A stretch of DNA of 64,000 nucleotides, from assembly GCA_017562135.1 (NCBI GenBank), contig QEYB01001208.1, forward strand, positions 310,001 to 374,000, in the 5' to 3' direction. Both the position numbers and the translations under genes were made by a program. The stretch is from Dipylidium caninum (Eukaryota; Platyhelminthes; Cestoda; Cyclophyllidea; Dipylidiidae). The notes under the pieces were generated by a model, which searched no databases, had not been told where the DNA came from, and saw nothing but the letters and a program-made list of their open reading frames with translations. Each line of letters opens with the position of its first letter. Positions within the stretch are counted from its first letter, which is position 1. Of the stretch, positions 12,701 to 26,200 are shown piece after piece.

Positions 12701-15700
12701 TGATCTACTATGAAGTCCTGAGTTTTGATGTTAAAAGCGGACGAGACAAACAATGACAATTTTTCTATCGATTCAAATAAGAATTTAAACCCATTTGTTT
12801 TGTGGAGAAGACGAACTCAACACAATACAGAGTTGAAATTAGAGTGCATCTAATTTTAAAAGTTTACTCTTACAAGGCAATTAGTTTAGTTTATTAAAGA
12901 AAACTATGCGTGTAAAAAATAGAAAATATCAGAGAACTCGACAATGGAACGCAGAGTGAGAGCCGGTTATCACCATGTTACTTACAGGACCTATGAGTCC
13001 GAGGCCAACTAAGGTCCTCAGAAAACACCCAAACAGGTTCGATAATCCATCTGCAAAGCAGATTTATGCCAATAAAAAGTAACAAATGTGGTAGATCCTT
13101 TCCTTCTCGTAGCATGTTAATTAACTAACAGATTAGATGTCAACAAAAAACCAAAACTAGTCAGGTAAATTAATGAACTTCTTAACCAGTTGTCATATTT
13201 CAGCTCATAAAGTGATAAGGCGGAGGAAGAGGTTACCTGTTTATACTTAGCCAATGCCATAAAGCGAGCGTAGGGGTCGGCGGAGAGGACGTAGGCACGA
13301 TCATCGATGCAGTCTACGGGATTCACGTCGCAGTGGCGACTGGCAAACAGTTCGCACTCAACTACACCACATCGACGCGGTGGAGTTAGACTCTCTGGAC
13401 GGTAATACCACAGGAGGGCCATCATTTTAGTCCCTGAGACAAAGGAAATGAAAACCGTGTTGCATGAATACTTCGCGAATGCATTAGTGGGAGGCGAAGT
13501 TTTGCCTGGTTAAACATAGGACTTATGATGGAGTCTGGTAGGCTATTCAAAAATAAGCCTTGCACTACTATCTTACCCACTCGCCTTGGGGAAGACAATA
13601 CAAGCGAGACAAGAGTATCGACTTATCTAGGAGTATGCTAAAAGCTATAGACATTCGTGTTTGTTTTCTAAGAACTCGAAAGTGAAAAGTTTAAAGAGAT
13701 TTCTATAAGTGGGGAGATGGTGGGGAATAATTACAAAAGAACCGGACAAAATATGTCAAAAGGCACCTTCTTTACTGTTATCCGGATTATTGAAAAGAGC
13801 CGTAACCTTGGCAACATGCGGAGCACTGTGACGATCCGGTCCACTACAGAGGAGGACGTTGTCTCCGGGACAGACCACCATGCCGTCATTCTGATGGCGC
13901 ATAGACGGGTAACACATGCGCGACACTGGTGGTGAGTCCGGCTGTTACGTAACAGAATCCATTTTTAACTGCGTTGGACCTTTTACTCTGGTGATAGTAC
14001 TCTAGAGCTTCAGAAATTCAAAGCTAATGTGTAGGTGGTGAAATCTTTAGGAAATCCACTGAACATATGTTTAAAAAATTCTTCAGTAGCTATTTAAAAT
14101 CACAGTAAATGGTAAAAAGGTGACTAATAACTTCCCGTTCAAAGAAAATAGCGTATAAACAGCATGGCCAAGCATGATTTGAAGTAAAAGGGAGAAAGAA
14201 AAGACGCACTTTTATAAAAACGAGCCTCTCTATGGGTGTTCCATTCCATATCCACAAACAGGGAGCCTGCTTTTTTTCAATTGACACGCGTCCAGAGGAC
14301 GTTTTCTTGACCTGTGTGGTACAAGCAGGACACGGAGCACTTTCGGTTTTTATTTCAGGCATCGGCGACACCGCTCTGTCAACTCGTTTTGGGGGCTCAT
14401 AAACATGTTTGGTATGCGCCACTGAATCGCCCCCCGCACACGACGTCGACGATTGCGGTGACGCTGCTGCTACTGGCACTGGTTGTTGAACAGGCTGAGT
14501 CGATAACAACGGTCGAGGTATTATGTAACCACCAAAGCCCCCATTAGAAAAGGCATTGTAAACCGGAGATACGGACATCGGAAGCATGTAATTGGTAGGC
14601 ATAGGAGATGGCGAATGCATATAGGTCGTCGTAAACGGCGAGGTATGTAGGAAGTGGAATGGTGGTGGAGGCATTGAATGAATTAGCGTTGGCGACATCA
14701 AAAAAGTGTGCGGCTGTAAAACAGGTGAGTGTCCAAAAGGGCTCACATAAAACTGACCGGGAAAACAGGTATTTACGTCCGCGGGCAGAAATAGTTCTGG
14801 TCGAGGAGGAGAGCTGAAAGAGGTGTCGGGGAGAATTACCATCGAGTGGTTTTGTTGAGCCGAGACATTGTTATTCGTGACGACTGGGGGGATGGCGCGA
14901 GATGGCGTGGAAACAAAGGGTGGGCTGAATGGACGTTGAGGCGCCAGATTTGAGCATGAAGAATTAGGCAAACTTTGGTTTTGAGAGGGTACATGAATAA
15001 TTTGCCGAGAAATGTTTTCAACACCTATACATTTTGCACCGTAAGATATCACTTTATGAGACTGAAAACGTTCAACAGTGGGCACAACCGAAGCCGAACT
15101 TATTTTGGAACCATTATTTACCGTCGTTATGGTAGTTACAGAATTGGAATTATTTTGTCCTTGTGGCGAACTAGAACAGGATGCAACACAAAGGGGGCGC
15201 TCATCTTCGCGTAACAAAGGGTCCTTTTGTCCAGCTGTTTCATAAGATGAGGTTTTCGAAGATTTCGCACGCCTCTGCCGAGGTTTAGCATCAGGAGAGG
15301 GTGCTGAATTAGGTGATTTCATAAATGCGCTAATTATGGCTGTAGCATTGAGACCGGCCAAACGTTTCCGAGGTGGTGAATAAGAAGTTGAAGGATTGGA
15401 AACCCGTAAACGCGAAGAACGCGCGCGATATGAGACGCGACCCGAATTTTCGCCAACAGAATTAGCGACCTGAGGCTTTGTTTCCGTGGTTGAGAAAATA
15501 GGTAAGGATCTCCTCTTGGTTCTACCTTCCTTAGAAGATTCAAAAAGCATATTAACTTTGGCTTCTGCGTTTAAACTAGCCTCGCGCCGAGTGTATACAA
15601 CGGGAGAATCCGAGACACCCGCGGGGGTGTAAGTCTTCTTCCGGGCTTTTCTTCCTTTCTTTGACGCAGCTTTCCTTTTTCCTGTCGAATGGTCCGCAAA

Positions 15701-16105
15701 ATCATTGCATGCAACCGTCGTAGTATCCGATGCGTCTGAGTTAAATACAACATAGTGGTCAGGTTCTTTGAATAACTTCTGTTCTCCTTTGCCCACAGAA
15801 TTATTCAGTCCATATTTAACGTACAAATCGTAATACAACCAGCCACTTTCATTGTAGGTAGGCACATTACTCGAATGTCTTCTTCCGATTGAATGAGATT
15901 CCTTATATGAAATTTGGGACTCGTTCCGATTGACGGTACGCCTCTTATGTACAGGCTTTTTGCGGGATTTGGCATTGCCCGTAACTTTAGTCTTCGTTAA
16001 CTTTAGATCAGTTTTCTTTGTCGATCTTCCCTTACCCATTGCATCAAAATAACCATAGAGATATAAATACCCTGGTACGTTAATTGCTGATTGGTGTATT
16101 CTCAA
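9715..16105 (-). CDS. BAHD1: BAHD1-like BAH-domain chromatin protein
   Basis: Minus-strand gene with exons 16105-14210, 13941-13776, 13433-13237 and 10299-9715; phases are consistent and give about 947 residues. The large first exon encodes a low-complexity, basic, Ser/Pro-rich region with several KR-rich patches that could be nuclear signals. It ends with CLWIWNGTPIERLVFIK, the conserved lead-in to the BAH domain. The BAH domain is spread over exons 2-4: VCPGDNVLLCSGPDR and HVAKVTALF, then MMALLWYYRPE and ELFASRHCDVNPVDCIDDRAYVL, then NVFLCRAWYDFRSRRI. This order matches BAHD1 and the related insect winged-eye protein. BAHD1 in vertebrates is a heterochromatin silencing scaffold, and BAH domains of this kind bind modified histone tails; the role here is inferred. 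The C-terminus is a Ser/Pro-rich tail of about 160 residues. A second in-frame ATG at 16039 (MGKGRSTKK) is an alternative start. No second chromatin domain was seen. Confidence 0.85.
10300..13236 (-). other. Intron 3 of the BAHD1-like gene
   Basis: This 2.9-kb intron separates the BAH exon ending YKQ from the exon beginning FSTSDISEFPED. Both boundaries are phase 0 (CAG|GTAACC donor, TTTAG acceptor on the minus strand). It contains a 13-nt T run at about 10321. Open frames on both strands are short and show no family features. Confidence 0.75.
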
Positions 16106-17253
16106 ATGCCGGTTGTGGTTTTAAGCGATACAAACAAATGTACTAATCATTTAATGTATGTTGCAATGTATTAACCGCAAAGCTACCTTTCACTCTGTAT
16201 CGAGATCCACTACAGCGCCTGGAATTAGATGCTTAATGCGCTGTGAAGCACGCCGTTAACACCGTCGTACAATGGATGCAGTAACTGATTTCCCCTCAAA
16301 ATATTGCTCTGAAATAAATCGCTATTTGATATTAGCTAGTTTCCGCAATAAGAATCTTAGATGTTTCGAGTGTGCCGCCAGTGAGACCAGATATTAGAGA
16401 CTTTGGCATTTCTACCCATCGATGTCCAAACCATAAAACTAACCCCAACCTATGAATTAATTGAAATTTTTCCATCTGCTATCCGCAATATTGTTAATAA
16501 GCACGTGGTGACGTGTTATCGTTCAGAAGCTGGTATTTGCAATGTAATATAAGCTTCCCTTAATTTTATATTTATAAAAAATCCTGTCGGCTGTGTTATA
16601 ATTCGTATTTGCCCTCTTTGCCATTCGGAACACTCGTGCTTTTGCTAACTATGAAATTCGGGCGATTGGCTTTTAGAGTCTTGATATAGTTCTCTAGGTT
16701 TCTTTGGTATTTATTTAATTCGGCTGATTGCGCTTAACAATAATTATAATCGAGCTTCTTTTTACAAAACCGAGACCCCCTTCTAAACTTGTCGTAGTCG
16801 TTGGCCCATGACCCTCGCCGCATCGGTGATGCAAGTGATCAATATTGTCAAGGTCGAATTAAAATACAGACTCATAAAATAATTTGCCCTATTATCACGG
16901 AGTTTTTGCATCTAAATGAAATTGTTAGTGTTAGTTTTCTTCTTTTTCAATGCGTCTCCCGTCATAATAAAGTTCGCCACAATATTTGTCAGAAGCGTTC
17001 CTAGGTCATTTCCGATCCCTCCATATCCTACACATAAATATTTTATACAGATAATGTGTACAATTGAATTTTTAAACCCATTACTCCTACGAAAGTTTGT
17101 AGCCTTCTGTTTGTGACATGCCCATAATAGCCGCGAATGTCGAAGCATACGAACGAGCGTAGTTTAGCTCCCTCTTGCCCTGATTCAGATGCTTGATTTG
17201 CATTTTAATCCTTCCGCGAAATCGATCGTTAATTATCTGAGACGACCATATGT
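16106..17253. promoter_or_regulatory. Shared upstream region of divergent genes
   Basis: The BAHD1-like gene reads left from 16105 and the RhoGEF gene reads right from about 17254. The 1.1 kb between them therefore contains the upstream sequence of the first gene, and of the second if no further 5' exon exists. The region is AT-rich and no coding stretch was recognised. A bidirectional promoter is inferred only from the arrangement. Confidence 0.35.
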
Positions 17254-20200
17254 ATGGGCAACTGGTTTGTAGTTAATAATACTTTGACAGTCCTGCTAGG
17301 GTCGCTTGATTTCAAACAGCATCCGGTGCTTTTCCTCCCCGATGTCGGTGAAGACATCCTAACATTTGCTATACTTAATTCGCTGCTTACTTACTTCTTC
17401 AATTCGTATGAATTCTTTCTTAATAACCTGTATTTGTAGTAATTGTTGTCGATATGCTTTTGTGATCGATCGGCGCAAATGTGGGTGGATTCCCACAAGA
17501 AAACTCCTTATTCATCTAAACGTATGAGACGCTTAATTTCATTTAAAAATAAAGCTTGAATATTTAGATCAAATTGAGTACGTCATTATTTTACGCCCTC
17601 AAGGATTCTTTCAACGTATTGCTTCTGACAAGACTATCACTGCCATTCATAATGATATATTATTCCCTCTTCATGTGATTAATGACCCAAGTGAGCTCTT
17701 TGAGTTCATTTCTCCGTGTCAAATTCCATCGCAGTTCGGTGGTGATTTACTGTTTGATATTACATCTTGGGTGGATTTTCAAGTTGTGAGTAAATACTTT
17801 CGTTGCTTACTTATGTATACTCTTTCTTGCACTAAGGCCAAGAAAACGTCGTAAGGCTATTATTTTCACTACTTGCGCTTCAAATAAATGATATAAAATT
17901 CCAGATATCCAGAGTCGCAAATTTTTGATTTGTAACTACAGGTTGTGTGGTGTATCAATAATGTGGACTATCTTTTGCGCAAATATACGGTTCTCAATTT
18001 AAGCGTAAAATACATCAAGTTCGTATATTTTATTGTACCCACAGGTAGTGTATTACCATTTTGCAGCTACGTTTTTGCCCTCTCAATGTTCTCGTTGAGG
18101 CATCTCTGTTTTTAATCTCAATGATTATACTGGCTTCTTATCCATTAATTTGTTCTAAATAATTTTCGATAAGACTCACCAAGGCCACATGAAAATTGGA
18201 ATAGCCATTGTTCAGTGTCAAAAGATCAAAACTCATTTTTAATAGCGATCCTAGGTAGAAGCTATTTTCGGTGTGCTTAGGGCATAAACAGTGCATCGTC
18301 GATATCTTTTCCCACGCTTACTTCGCTTGATTGACTTATGTGTATTGGCCTTAATTTGCCTTCCCCATTGGACAATTATTCCGAAGTCATTTAGATTATT
18401 CTTTTTTTCCGATGATGGAAGCCCCAATTGGCTCTGGGTTGAGGCTGTGACGTGATCAGAGATGTCTAGCTTCACTGAGGTTGTTACAGTCCTTATATGC
18501 TTAGGCTTTCGAAATATCCTTGTCTCCTCCGTTAACACATTGCCCTCACGTGCTATGACGCTACGATGCATCCACTACGATCCGTTGGTATTCATACGGT
18601 GTGGTGTTGTGTAACAATTAATTTACTTCAAGTTGGGCTCATGTCATCTCATTTCTAAAAGGAAGTAAATTATTTCGCTTGTTGTTGTTAGTTGGCTGAT
18701 CATATGTGTTGCTATCTAGATGCGGCCCTTGCTTTTGTTGTTTTCTGACATGTTGTGTCGTAAATGGCAAGTTTTCGTGTTGATTTTTTCCACATCTACG
18801 CACTGATTGATGGTCATTTTTGTGTTTATCTGAATACTTTTTCCCTGGGTTTATGGTTTATCTATCCTTGGTGTTAATTTCGATTTCATAGGTGATCCTC
18901 CAACCCTCTTCTCTTCCTGCTGCTTTACCAACTTCGGTGTTACCCTTAATTGTATCTGTAAAACCAGGAATTTTTGCCCTACTTATCGTATTGATGATAG
19001 TCACCAGATGAGAATAACTTATTTTAATCAAATTTGGTTTGATGTTCCGCGGCTTTGTCTTCATAAGGCTTTTTTCGTAGTCTATTCCGATCCAATTCAT
19101 GATTTAGAAAATCATTCTGGCATTTTTAGGGGAAGTCATCCCTATTGTGAGGATTTTAGTGTTTAAGTGGACCTGTTATCATTTAGATTTATTTCCTTTT
19201 TTTGGTCTTCGTGTATGTTATTCCATCAAAATCCAACTAATAGTGAAGTGGTTCACATTTTGTTCTTCATCCTGGTCATTTTTTTAATAAATGCCTTTAG
19301 CTAAATCGTGGACTGATAGTTTACCTTAAAATCTTGTTAAAAATGTGCATGCGCATTCTCAGGACACTTGATTCGATTATGTAAAGGATAAACATTCGCT
19401 CTATTTTCTATACTGGTGCCACTATATTTCCATGACTTCATTGCATGGTGTCTACTGCTTCTATGCAATGTGTTCTGCACCTCGATAAACTTGTCTGCCA
19501 TGTCATTCGGAATCGTGAGACAGCCTACGCCTTGTCATAATATTTCGTGTCATTCATAAGTTCAAATTTGATGAGGATATGTTTGTGGAATCTTCCACTT
19601 ATTTCCCATTGAAATTTCACAAATCTTCGTAAATTCTAATTGATATGCTCTCAGATCTGACTATAATGACACTAATAATTATCGTCTCATAATTTCCATG
19701 TGATCCGTCAACCCTAGAAAGTTTATTTCGACAATGGATGCTCGCCGTATCCTACTTAACACCTTTAAGTACATTGTGAAGTTTACACATATCACTTGAC
19801 AATGCCATGCATAGATTGACTTCTCCGTATGTGTAGTTAATTTGATCGCATGGATAGCCGCATTTACGGCAGAATTTGGTTTACGCCCAATCCCAACACG
19901 CACCAGCTTAGCCAAACCCCATCATGCTATTTCCGATATATTCGGTACTACTACATTTATGCCATAGAAATTGTAATTTCCGCCCGAGTTCGTTGCTTAT
20001 TTCCCTCGACTAAGGATATGGCAGATGCTTAGTTGTCTCACTTACGTCATTGTCATTTCATGGATGATTATTTTACCTTGTGCTTTCATAAATACTAACT
20101 TTCAAGTTAACCCGCCCCCCATTTCCAGCATTGTCTGTCACAAACCTCTACGCTTGTTATTGCTAAAGAATCAAAGAGGAATACATTGTAATCCATCGCA

Positions 20201-23200
20201 TCAGAATCATTTCAGATCAGTTATTCTATGCTGCAAGTGTTAATTTAGTCTGTTGGGGATTGGAGTGAAGGCAATTTGCATTAAGGTTGTGCGTCTTCGG
20301 CTTCCCCTTAGAGCATATTCTCTTGCGCTTGCAAATGTGACGAAACGGTCACAGACCTTATTTCGTAACTTATTCTATAGCGCACAATAATGCGAGGAGA
20401 GTGGCTGCTTGTCTGTCAGATTTCTTATGGGATCCGGATGGAAAAAGAAGGCCAGTAGCGGGTTATTTGATTCAAGTCTTACGAATTATAAATGGAATTG
20501 TGAAACGGTGAGATGATCCAGATGCGACACCCTCTCATAGCCGGTTCCTGCTGCTACTAACAACGTCGTGCCTGATTACACTGGCTTGTCTCTTCGAGCA
20601 CGAGGTGTTGGGCTTATCCTTAGAGGCATCTGGGAGAGGATATGCATCTTGATGAACTTACAAATGCATTGAGGGGCTTCACCTTCAAGAGTGAATTGCA
20701 ATATCACCATTTTAACCCACAATTTCATGATTATCGTAGTAATTCAAATGAATGTTTTCAGGTGTTTTGGTTTACTTGGAACCGCGTTTCTCCATAACTC
20801 AATTTAATCTGTAAAAACCATTACTGGTTTGTGGGCTCAGATATGCTGCACTTTTTTATCTCAGGCTACACAACTTGTTATTCATTATCCTTCTCATCTA
20901 ACAAAGAAGCCATACCTATTTTGACCCGAACTTAGAAACTACATTTATTTGTTCTCCTAAAAATTTATTTCCACTTTTTGTCCAACTCTTTCCGATCTAT
21001 TTGAAAGTTGCATGACTACTCTAATGATTCTATTAACGCGTTAACCGTCAGCGTGATACATGGGACGTTCCAATTGCCTTTTCCTGTATATGCGTTTATC
21101 ATGGTTACTCGTCTGAAAACCTTGTGTGCCAAAGAGTGGGTGACGCTATAAAACCCCAAATGTGTCAATTTTTATGATTTGAGGGTGTAGATATGTATCG
21201 GTTTTAATAGAATCTGTTAAATTATCACAAAAGATAAACCAGTTCGTTTCAGTATAACAGCAAGGTCCCACTCCTGTGTAAATCAGCTTGACAAAGAGAG
21301 GGGCCCATTACACGCTTTCCACTTGCCGGGACGATAGTACTGGAAAACCCTCATCGGGGCATCTCATTCTCACTTCTGTTACGCTTTACTAACTGTGTAT
21401 TTAACCCATTTTCATTGATTAGACTCGCACTGAAATGTGTGAGCCATTGAATTGGTCTGTGCCGATGTAGACACCATTTAGCATATCACTCAACCGTGTG
21501 CTTCTACCACTGCGCTTTCTTTTTGTGTTTTTATGTACTTGCTCGTGTGTATAAGAACGTAATAAAAATCTGGCCGATTTCGTGTGGCTGCGCAAAATCT
21601 ACCAATTTTTTTTTCATAATATATTCGTATTTGATTTGACGTTCGGTTAAAAGGAGAAAAATCGCTTATTCTATCTTGATTTTGTTCACTCTTTCGAGTC
21701 GTGTATGCACAGTGTGTTTGTAACAACAATAAACTATGCGGACCGAATATTCTCGTTATGTGTAATCTTGTCTGCGCCGCGCCATCTTTTCAACTACTCT
21801 CAAAGAGGGGGAGAGTATTTGCTTCCCTTCTGCAGCGATCTGGTTAAAACACCTTACAAATAAATTTCCAGTTTGGCTCCAAAATAACATTTCGCTTAAC
21901 TGTGGCTTGATTGTTATCTTTATATTCTGTACAAAGTTACTACTTCACACTTCGTTACCTGCATAAATGCTGTCTCAACGAGCGGCAGTTGTTGTATTAA
22001 TAGCTTCAACCTAAGATCACCAATGCGGCCGCACGGCTAGACATTGTTGACTAGATCCGCCTCTCTGCGAAATTATTTCTGGGTATGTGTCTGTGTCGCA
22101 AAAAGGACTACGGTGAGGTGTCTGCTGTTGCTCAAATGCTTTTATAGTCTGGCGACATTCTCGAGATCATTTTGGTGTGTGCTTGCCAGCGTGCCTCAGT
22201 GTGCGCATGTGCGTGTGTGTGCCCCAGTGTGGTTGTGTGCAGAATCAATGATACACACATTCATTCGTAGTAAGCGTGGTGGGTGTGTGTGTGTGTGCAC
22301 GTGTGTGCGCCAGAGGGTCGTCATAAGCTGGCTCGTGTGTGTCCAGAATGGCGACGTTGCGAGCTGCACCAGCAAGGCGAAGTCGAGGCCGACGTCTTCA
22401 ACACGTCCAGACGCATGGCCTCCCCCCCTCTCGTCTCACTGCAAACTCTCCCCTCCTGCAGGAGATCGAGGAATTCCAGTGCGCGGCCATTGAGTTGGGT
22501 CGGGAGATCCAGGCTTTCGTCGGCGACATCTCACGACTTGAGGCTTTGGCCAATATGCCTCCCGACTTCTCCACTTTCGAGTTAAACCACGAGCGTGCAG
22601 ATGCTTTGCGACACAAGCGGCGGATTCTTTTGCGACGTCTCTCCGTTCAGGAGTCACGTGGCATAGATTTGCGCAGGCGGCTTCGGGCGGTGAACGGCGT
22701 CGTGTCTCCTGCCATCAACTCCGGAGAGGAATTTTCCAACGATGCCGCTGTTGGTGGACGCGGTGAGGGAGTCAGCTCTCTCGACCTACCTGTAGACCGA
22801 TCGACTCAAATTATTCTTGTAGAACAGTACATTATTCAACTTTCCGAGACTCGGTCAAAATTGCGGAAGTTTTGGAATAGATACTCGCATGGCTTGAGGA
22901 ACTTAAAGGCTCTCGAAGATTTCGAGAGTCGGTACAAAAAAGTGAGTTGTCATTTTCTTATTCTGATTACCATTTGTTTATTCACCATCAATTTTCCTCT
23001 TTTTTGACTTAAAAATGCAAATATTGGCTGTCAGCAAAGGAGGCTTTAATGTACTGATCTGCAAAAACATAGCTTTACCTATTGTAAAAAATACGAAATA
23101 TAATTTACTTAGTGTAAATTCTTTGCGCCCGTCTGCCTTTTGATTGCCCCTGGCAATATCTACTTTGAAGGAATTTCCTCTGAATCTCTACTATTAATTT

Positions 23201-26200
23201 GTGATACGAGAGACTAATTTTTGAGCGTGAATCTCTTCTCTTCTTACCACTTATTTAACCCTTATGAAGGGGAAGCAAGTGAGCTTCCTGCGACACCGTA
23301 TTATGTTAAAAATACTAAAGTGTGTTTATCACCTGAAATGTTTGGTGGTTGCTTCTTATTTTTACTGCCCTGGTCCATCGTGATTTTACTTTCCATACTT
23401 TAGCTTATGTTTCGATTTTTGGATCGCAGTGTGTAAATTCTTACGTTCTTAGGTTTATACGCCTGAGGTCATGGACGCCGAATAACGTTGACCTTGTGTT
23501 AAGCACTCGGATTACCTCTTTGCTGGAATTCATTGAGACACGGGGTAGTGTTTTTTCGATTAATTTCAACGTAATCTAGGGACATCAGGAATGTCAAACA
23601 GTTGGGCGAAATCTTGGGCTGGCCAGAGTAATTACACTATCAACTTAAATTCCTGGTATTTGTGCCATTCCTGAAAGGCTTTCGCGTCTAGTTCTTTTTA
23701 AAGTTTACCGAATTGTACTAGAAACTGTTTTTGGTATTCCCTAAAATCGGGAAAACTTATTATTCGATTGTGCTTGCCCTTGGTCCCCTTCGCTATTGAA
23801 CTGAGGTTATTTTCATGTTTTAATCTTCGCTGGAAGATTCTCGGATGTATTCCTCGCTGTTTTTTGAGTTGACACTGTGAGAAATGAGAGTTTTTTTCTC
23901 CTTTACGTGTGTGCGCATTTTCATCTCTGTCCGTGGGGTGAGGGTGGGGGGTTACATTACGTCTTTGACCCACGATGACACGTGCGCATGCAGACCTTTA
24001 AACAACCACCTCGACGCTCTTGGTTGGATTGGTGGTTCATTCGGACTTGAGAGGTTACGCTTACTGCCCTCTTCCATGTTGCTCTGTTACGGTTGGAGGT
24101 TGTCGGTCCGCGTCTATGCCCTAGAAGCACTCCTTCTCTCATAACTTCCCATGTCCTCTGACTTTTAGGCATTTCCGTCGTGTTTTTGTTTAACCTGTAT
24201 GCTAAGATACTTCATGGATAAATTAAAACATTAAAGACCTAATCGCGTTTTCTGTGCTCAGTGAAGTTCGTGTGTCTAACCCTTGTAATTAATCACAAAC
24301 TCTGGTTCTTTATCGGATTTGGGCCTCTTTTGCAGAAGTGCCGTCAGACAAATCCTCAGTTTCTTAATTGACATTGTCCCCTAATGTTAATGTATGCGTG
24401 TATGAAAGTGAAGCTTTGATTGTTAGTATTCTTCCGGTCAAACTTTTCCAACTTTTTTGGTTTTACTTGAACAAGGCTGTATACTTCCTTTTTTTCACAT
24501 CTATTAGATCAACAGGAAATGTATCCCCTGTTTTTATTTCCCGTTCTTTCTTCATGTACTTACACGACTTTCTCAATTACTAGTTCCCTCACTCCAGTTT
24601 CCTTTTGCTTATTATTTACCTTAATTTGATAATATTTTTAGAATTCTGCGAACACTTTGATTTACCTTTATTGTCAAGAGGTTACTCGTATTTATAATTA
24701 TTCAAATAAAATAAATAGGAAGAATCAGAGCGTGAGAGTCTTTAATCAGCAAGTTTTCCTTTGTATAATCGGACTGACGGTATTGGCGCAGTATCGTGTT
24801 AAATGCCGAATCTTAGGCAGTTAGAGCCATCATTACCCACTTCCCGTTACCCTAATTTGAACTTGTCAAATAATGTCTCCATAGGTGTACTCTGACCTTC
24901 GTGGCCTAAAACTGCTCGCTTTGGATGCCGTTAATCCCTTACTTCTGGATGACCATCCATTGGTGCGACTTTTTTAGTGTAATGCCTTCAAACTAGTCTC
25001 GGTTATCAGTCTCGGAGGGCCAAAAATGGAGTACTTTTATGCTACCCTCCAACGTTTTATTTGATGATACAGATGTATTCATCGCTACTCGATCTTAGTG
25101 GTTTAAGAGTGTGTGACCGACCCTTACAATTTTTGGACGCCTTCTCCCGTTCGCAATAATGTTTATACACCTCTAAAATTTTTGTTTTTGATGTATTTCA
25201 CTCCTGACATTTATTTATAGTGGTGCATTACCTCCACCCATTCTCTTAACTAGGGCAACTTTTGGGTGGCACACAGTCTACGAATTATTTGCAGTTTTGC
25301 ATGATATAAATTCCCATTTTTCTTCGCATCTTCATCCGATTTTTACGCAGTCTATGAATCCGGGTGCTCGCAAATCACGATCTTATTAGGTTTGCAAATG
25401 AATGCTCGAGGAAACCACACTACGACAGGTCCAGATTTTGCCAGTTCTCATATACTCTGCGACACACACACACGTGTAGAATTTCCAGGACTAGTGCCCA
25501 TTCGAACTATTCCCCAGATTATAATTTGTCTAAATTCCTTTTGCATATTTTATTAATTCGACGCATTTTTCATCCGCTAAACACTCTTTGCGGAACCAGT
25601 GTACTCTGATTATTTTTTCAGGTAATAATTTCTTCACTGGAAATAGTAATTGTATTTTTGCCGTATAACTACATAAACACAGCCTCGTGTGGATGTGTAT
25701 AGTTTTCTTAATGCCAATAACGCGAAATGCGCTGTCACACTAGCTAACTACTTTTTCGTTTAACAAGTTAAATTTAGTACACTCTTGATATGTTTTTTTT
25801 ATTTGTCATGAACAACAAACTCCGTCCCTCTTTACTATGCCTCGAAATATCCCTATGCTAATTTTCTGCATACTGCAGAGGGCATAATTGCCTTGCTCCT
25901 CATTTTTAGCTGCATCCCCTTTTGGGTCTGTGGCAATCGCTTGTCGAGTCAGTCTACGACTACCTTCCCGGTCGTTCAGGCGCTCCCCTTCTCTTCCCCG
26001 CCCGCCTCCTCCAGTGATCCATCACTGCGTGGCCTCTCTGACACCTCAGAAGAGACGGACTCAGCTGTGGTGATGGGGGGTGAGGAGGAGGGCTTGAACA
26101 GCGACTACTCTACCCCCTCTTCGGCAGCCGTCGGCTCCAACGCTGCTACCGAGGACCCTATGGAGGGTCTCTTAGCAACCCAGGCTCGTGCTAAGGAAGC

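Noticed and set aside
23349..23579. Possible spectrin-like exon containing LLEFIETRG
   Set aside because: The motif is suggestive, but the acceptor and donor phases do not fit the exons at 22941 and 25980.
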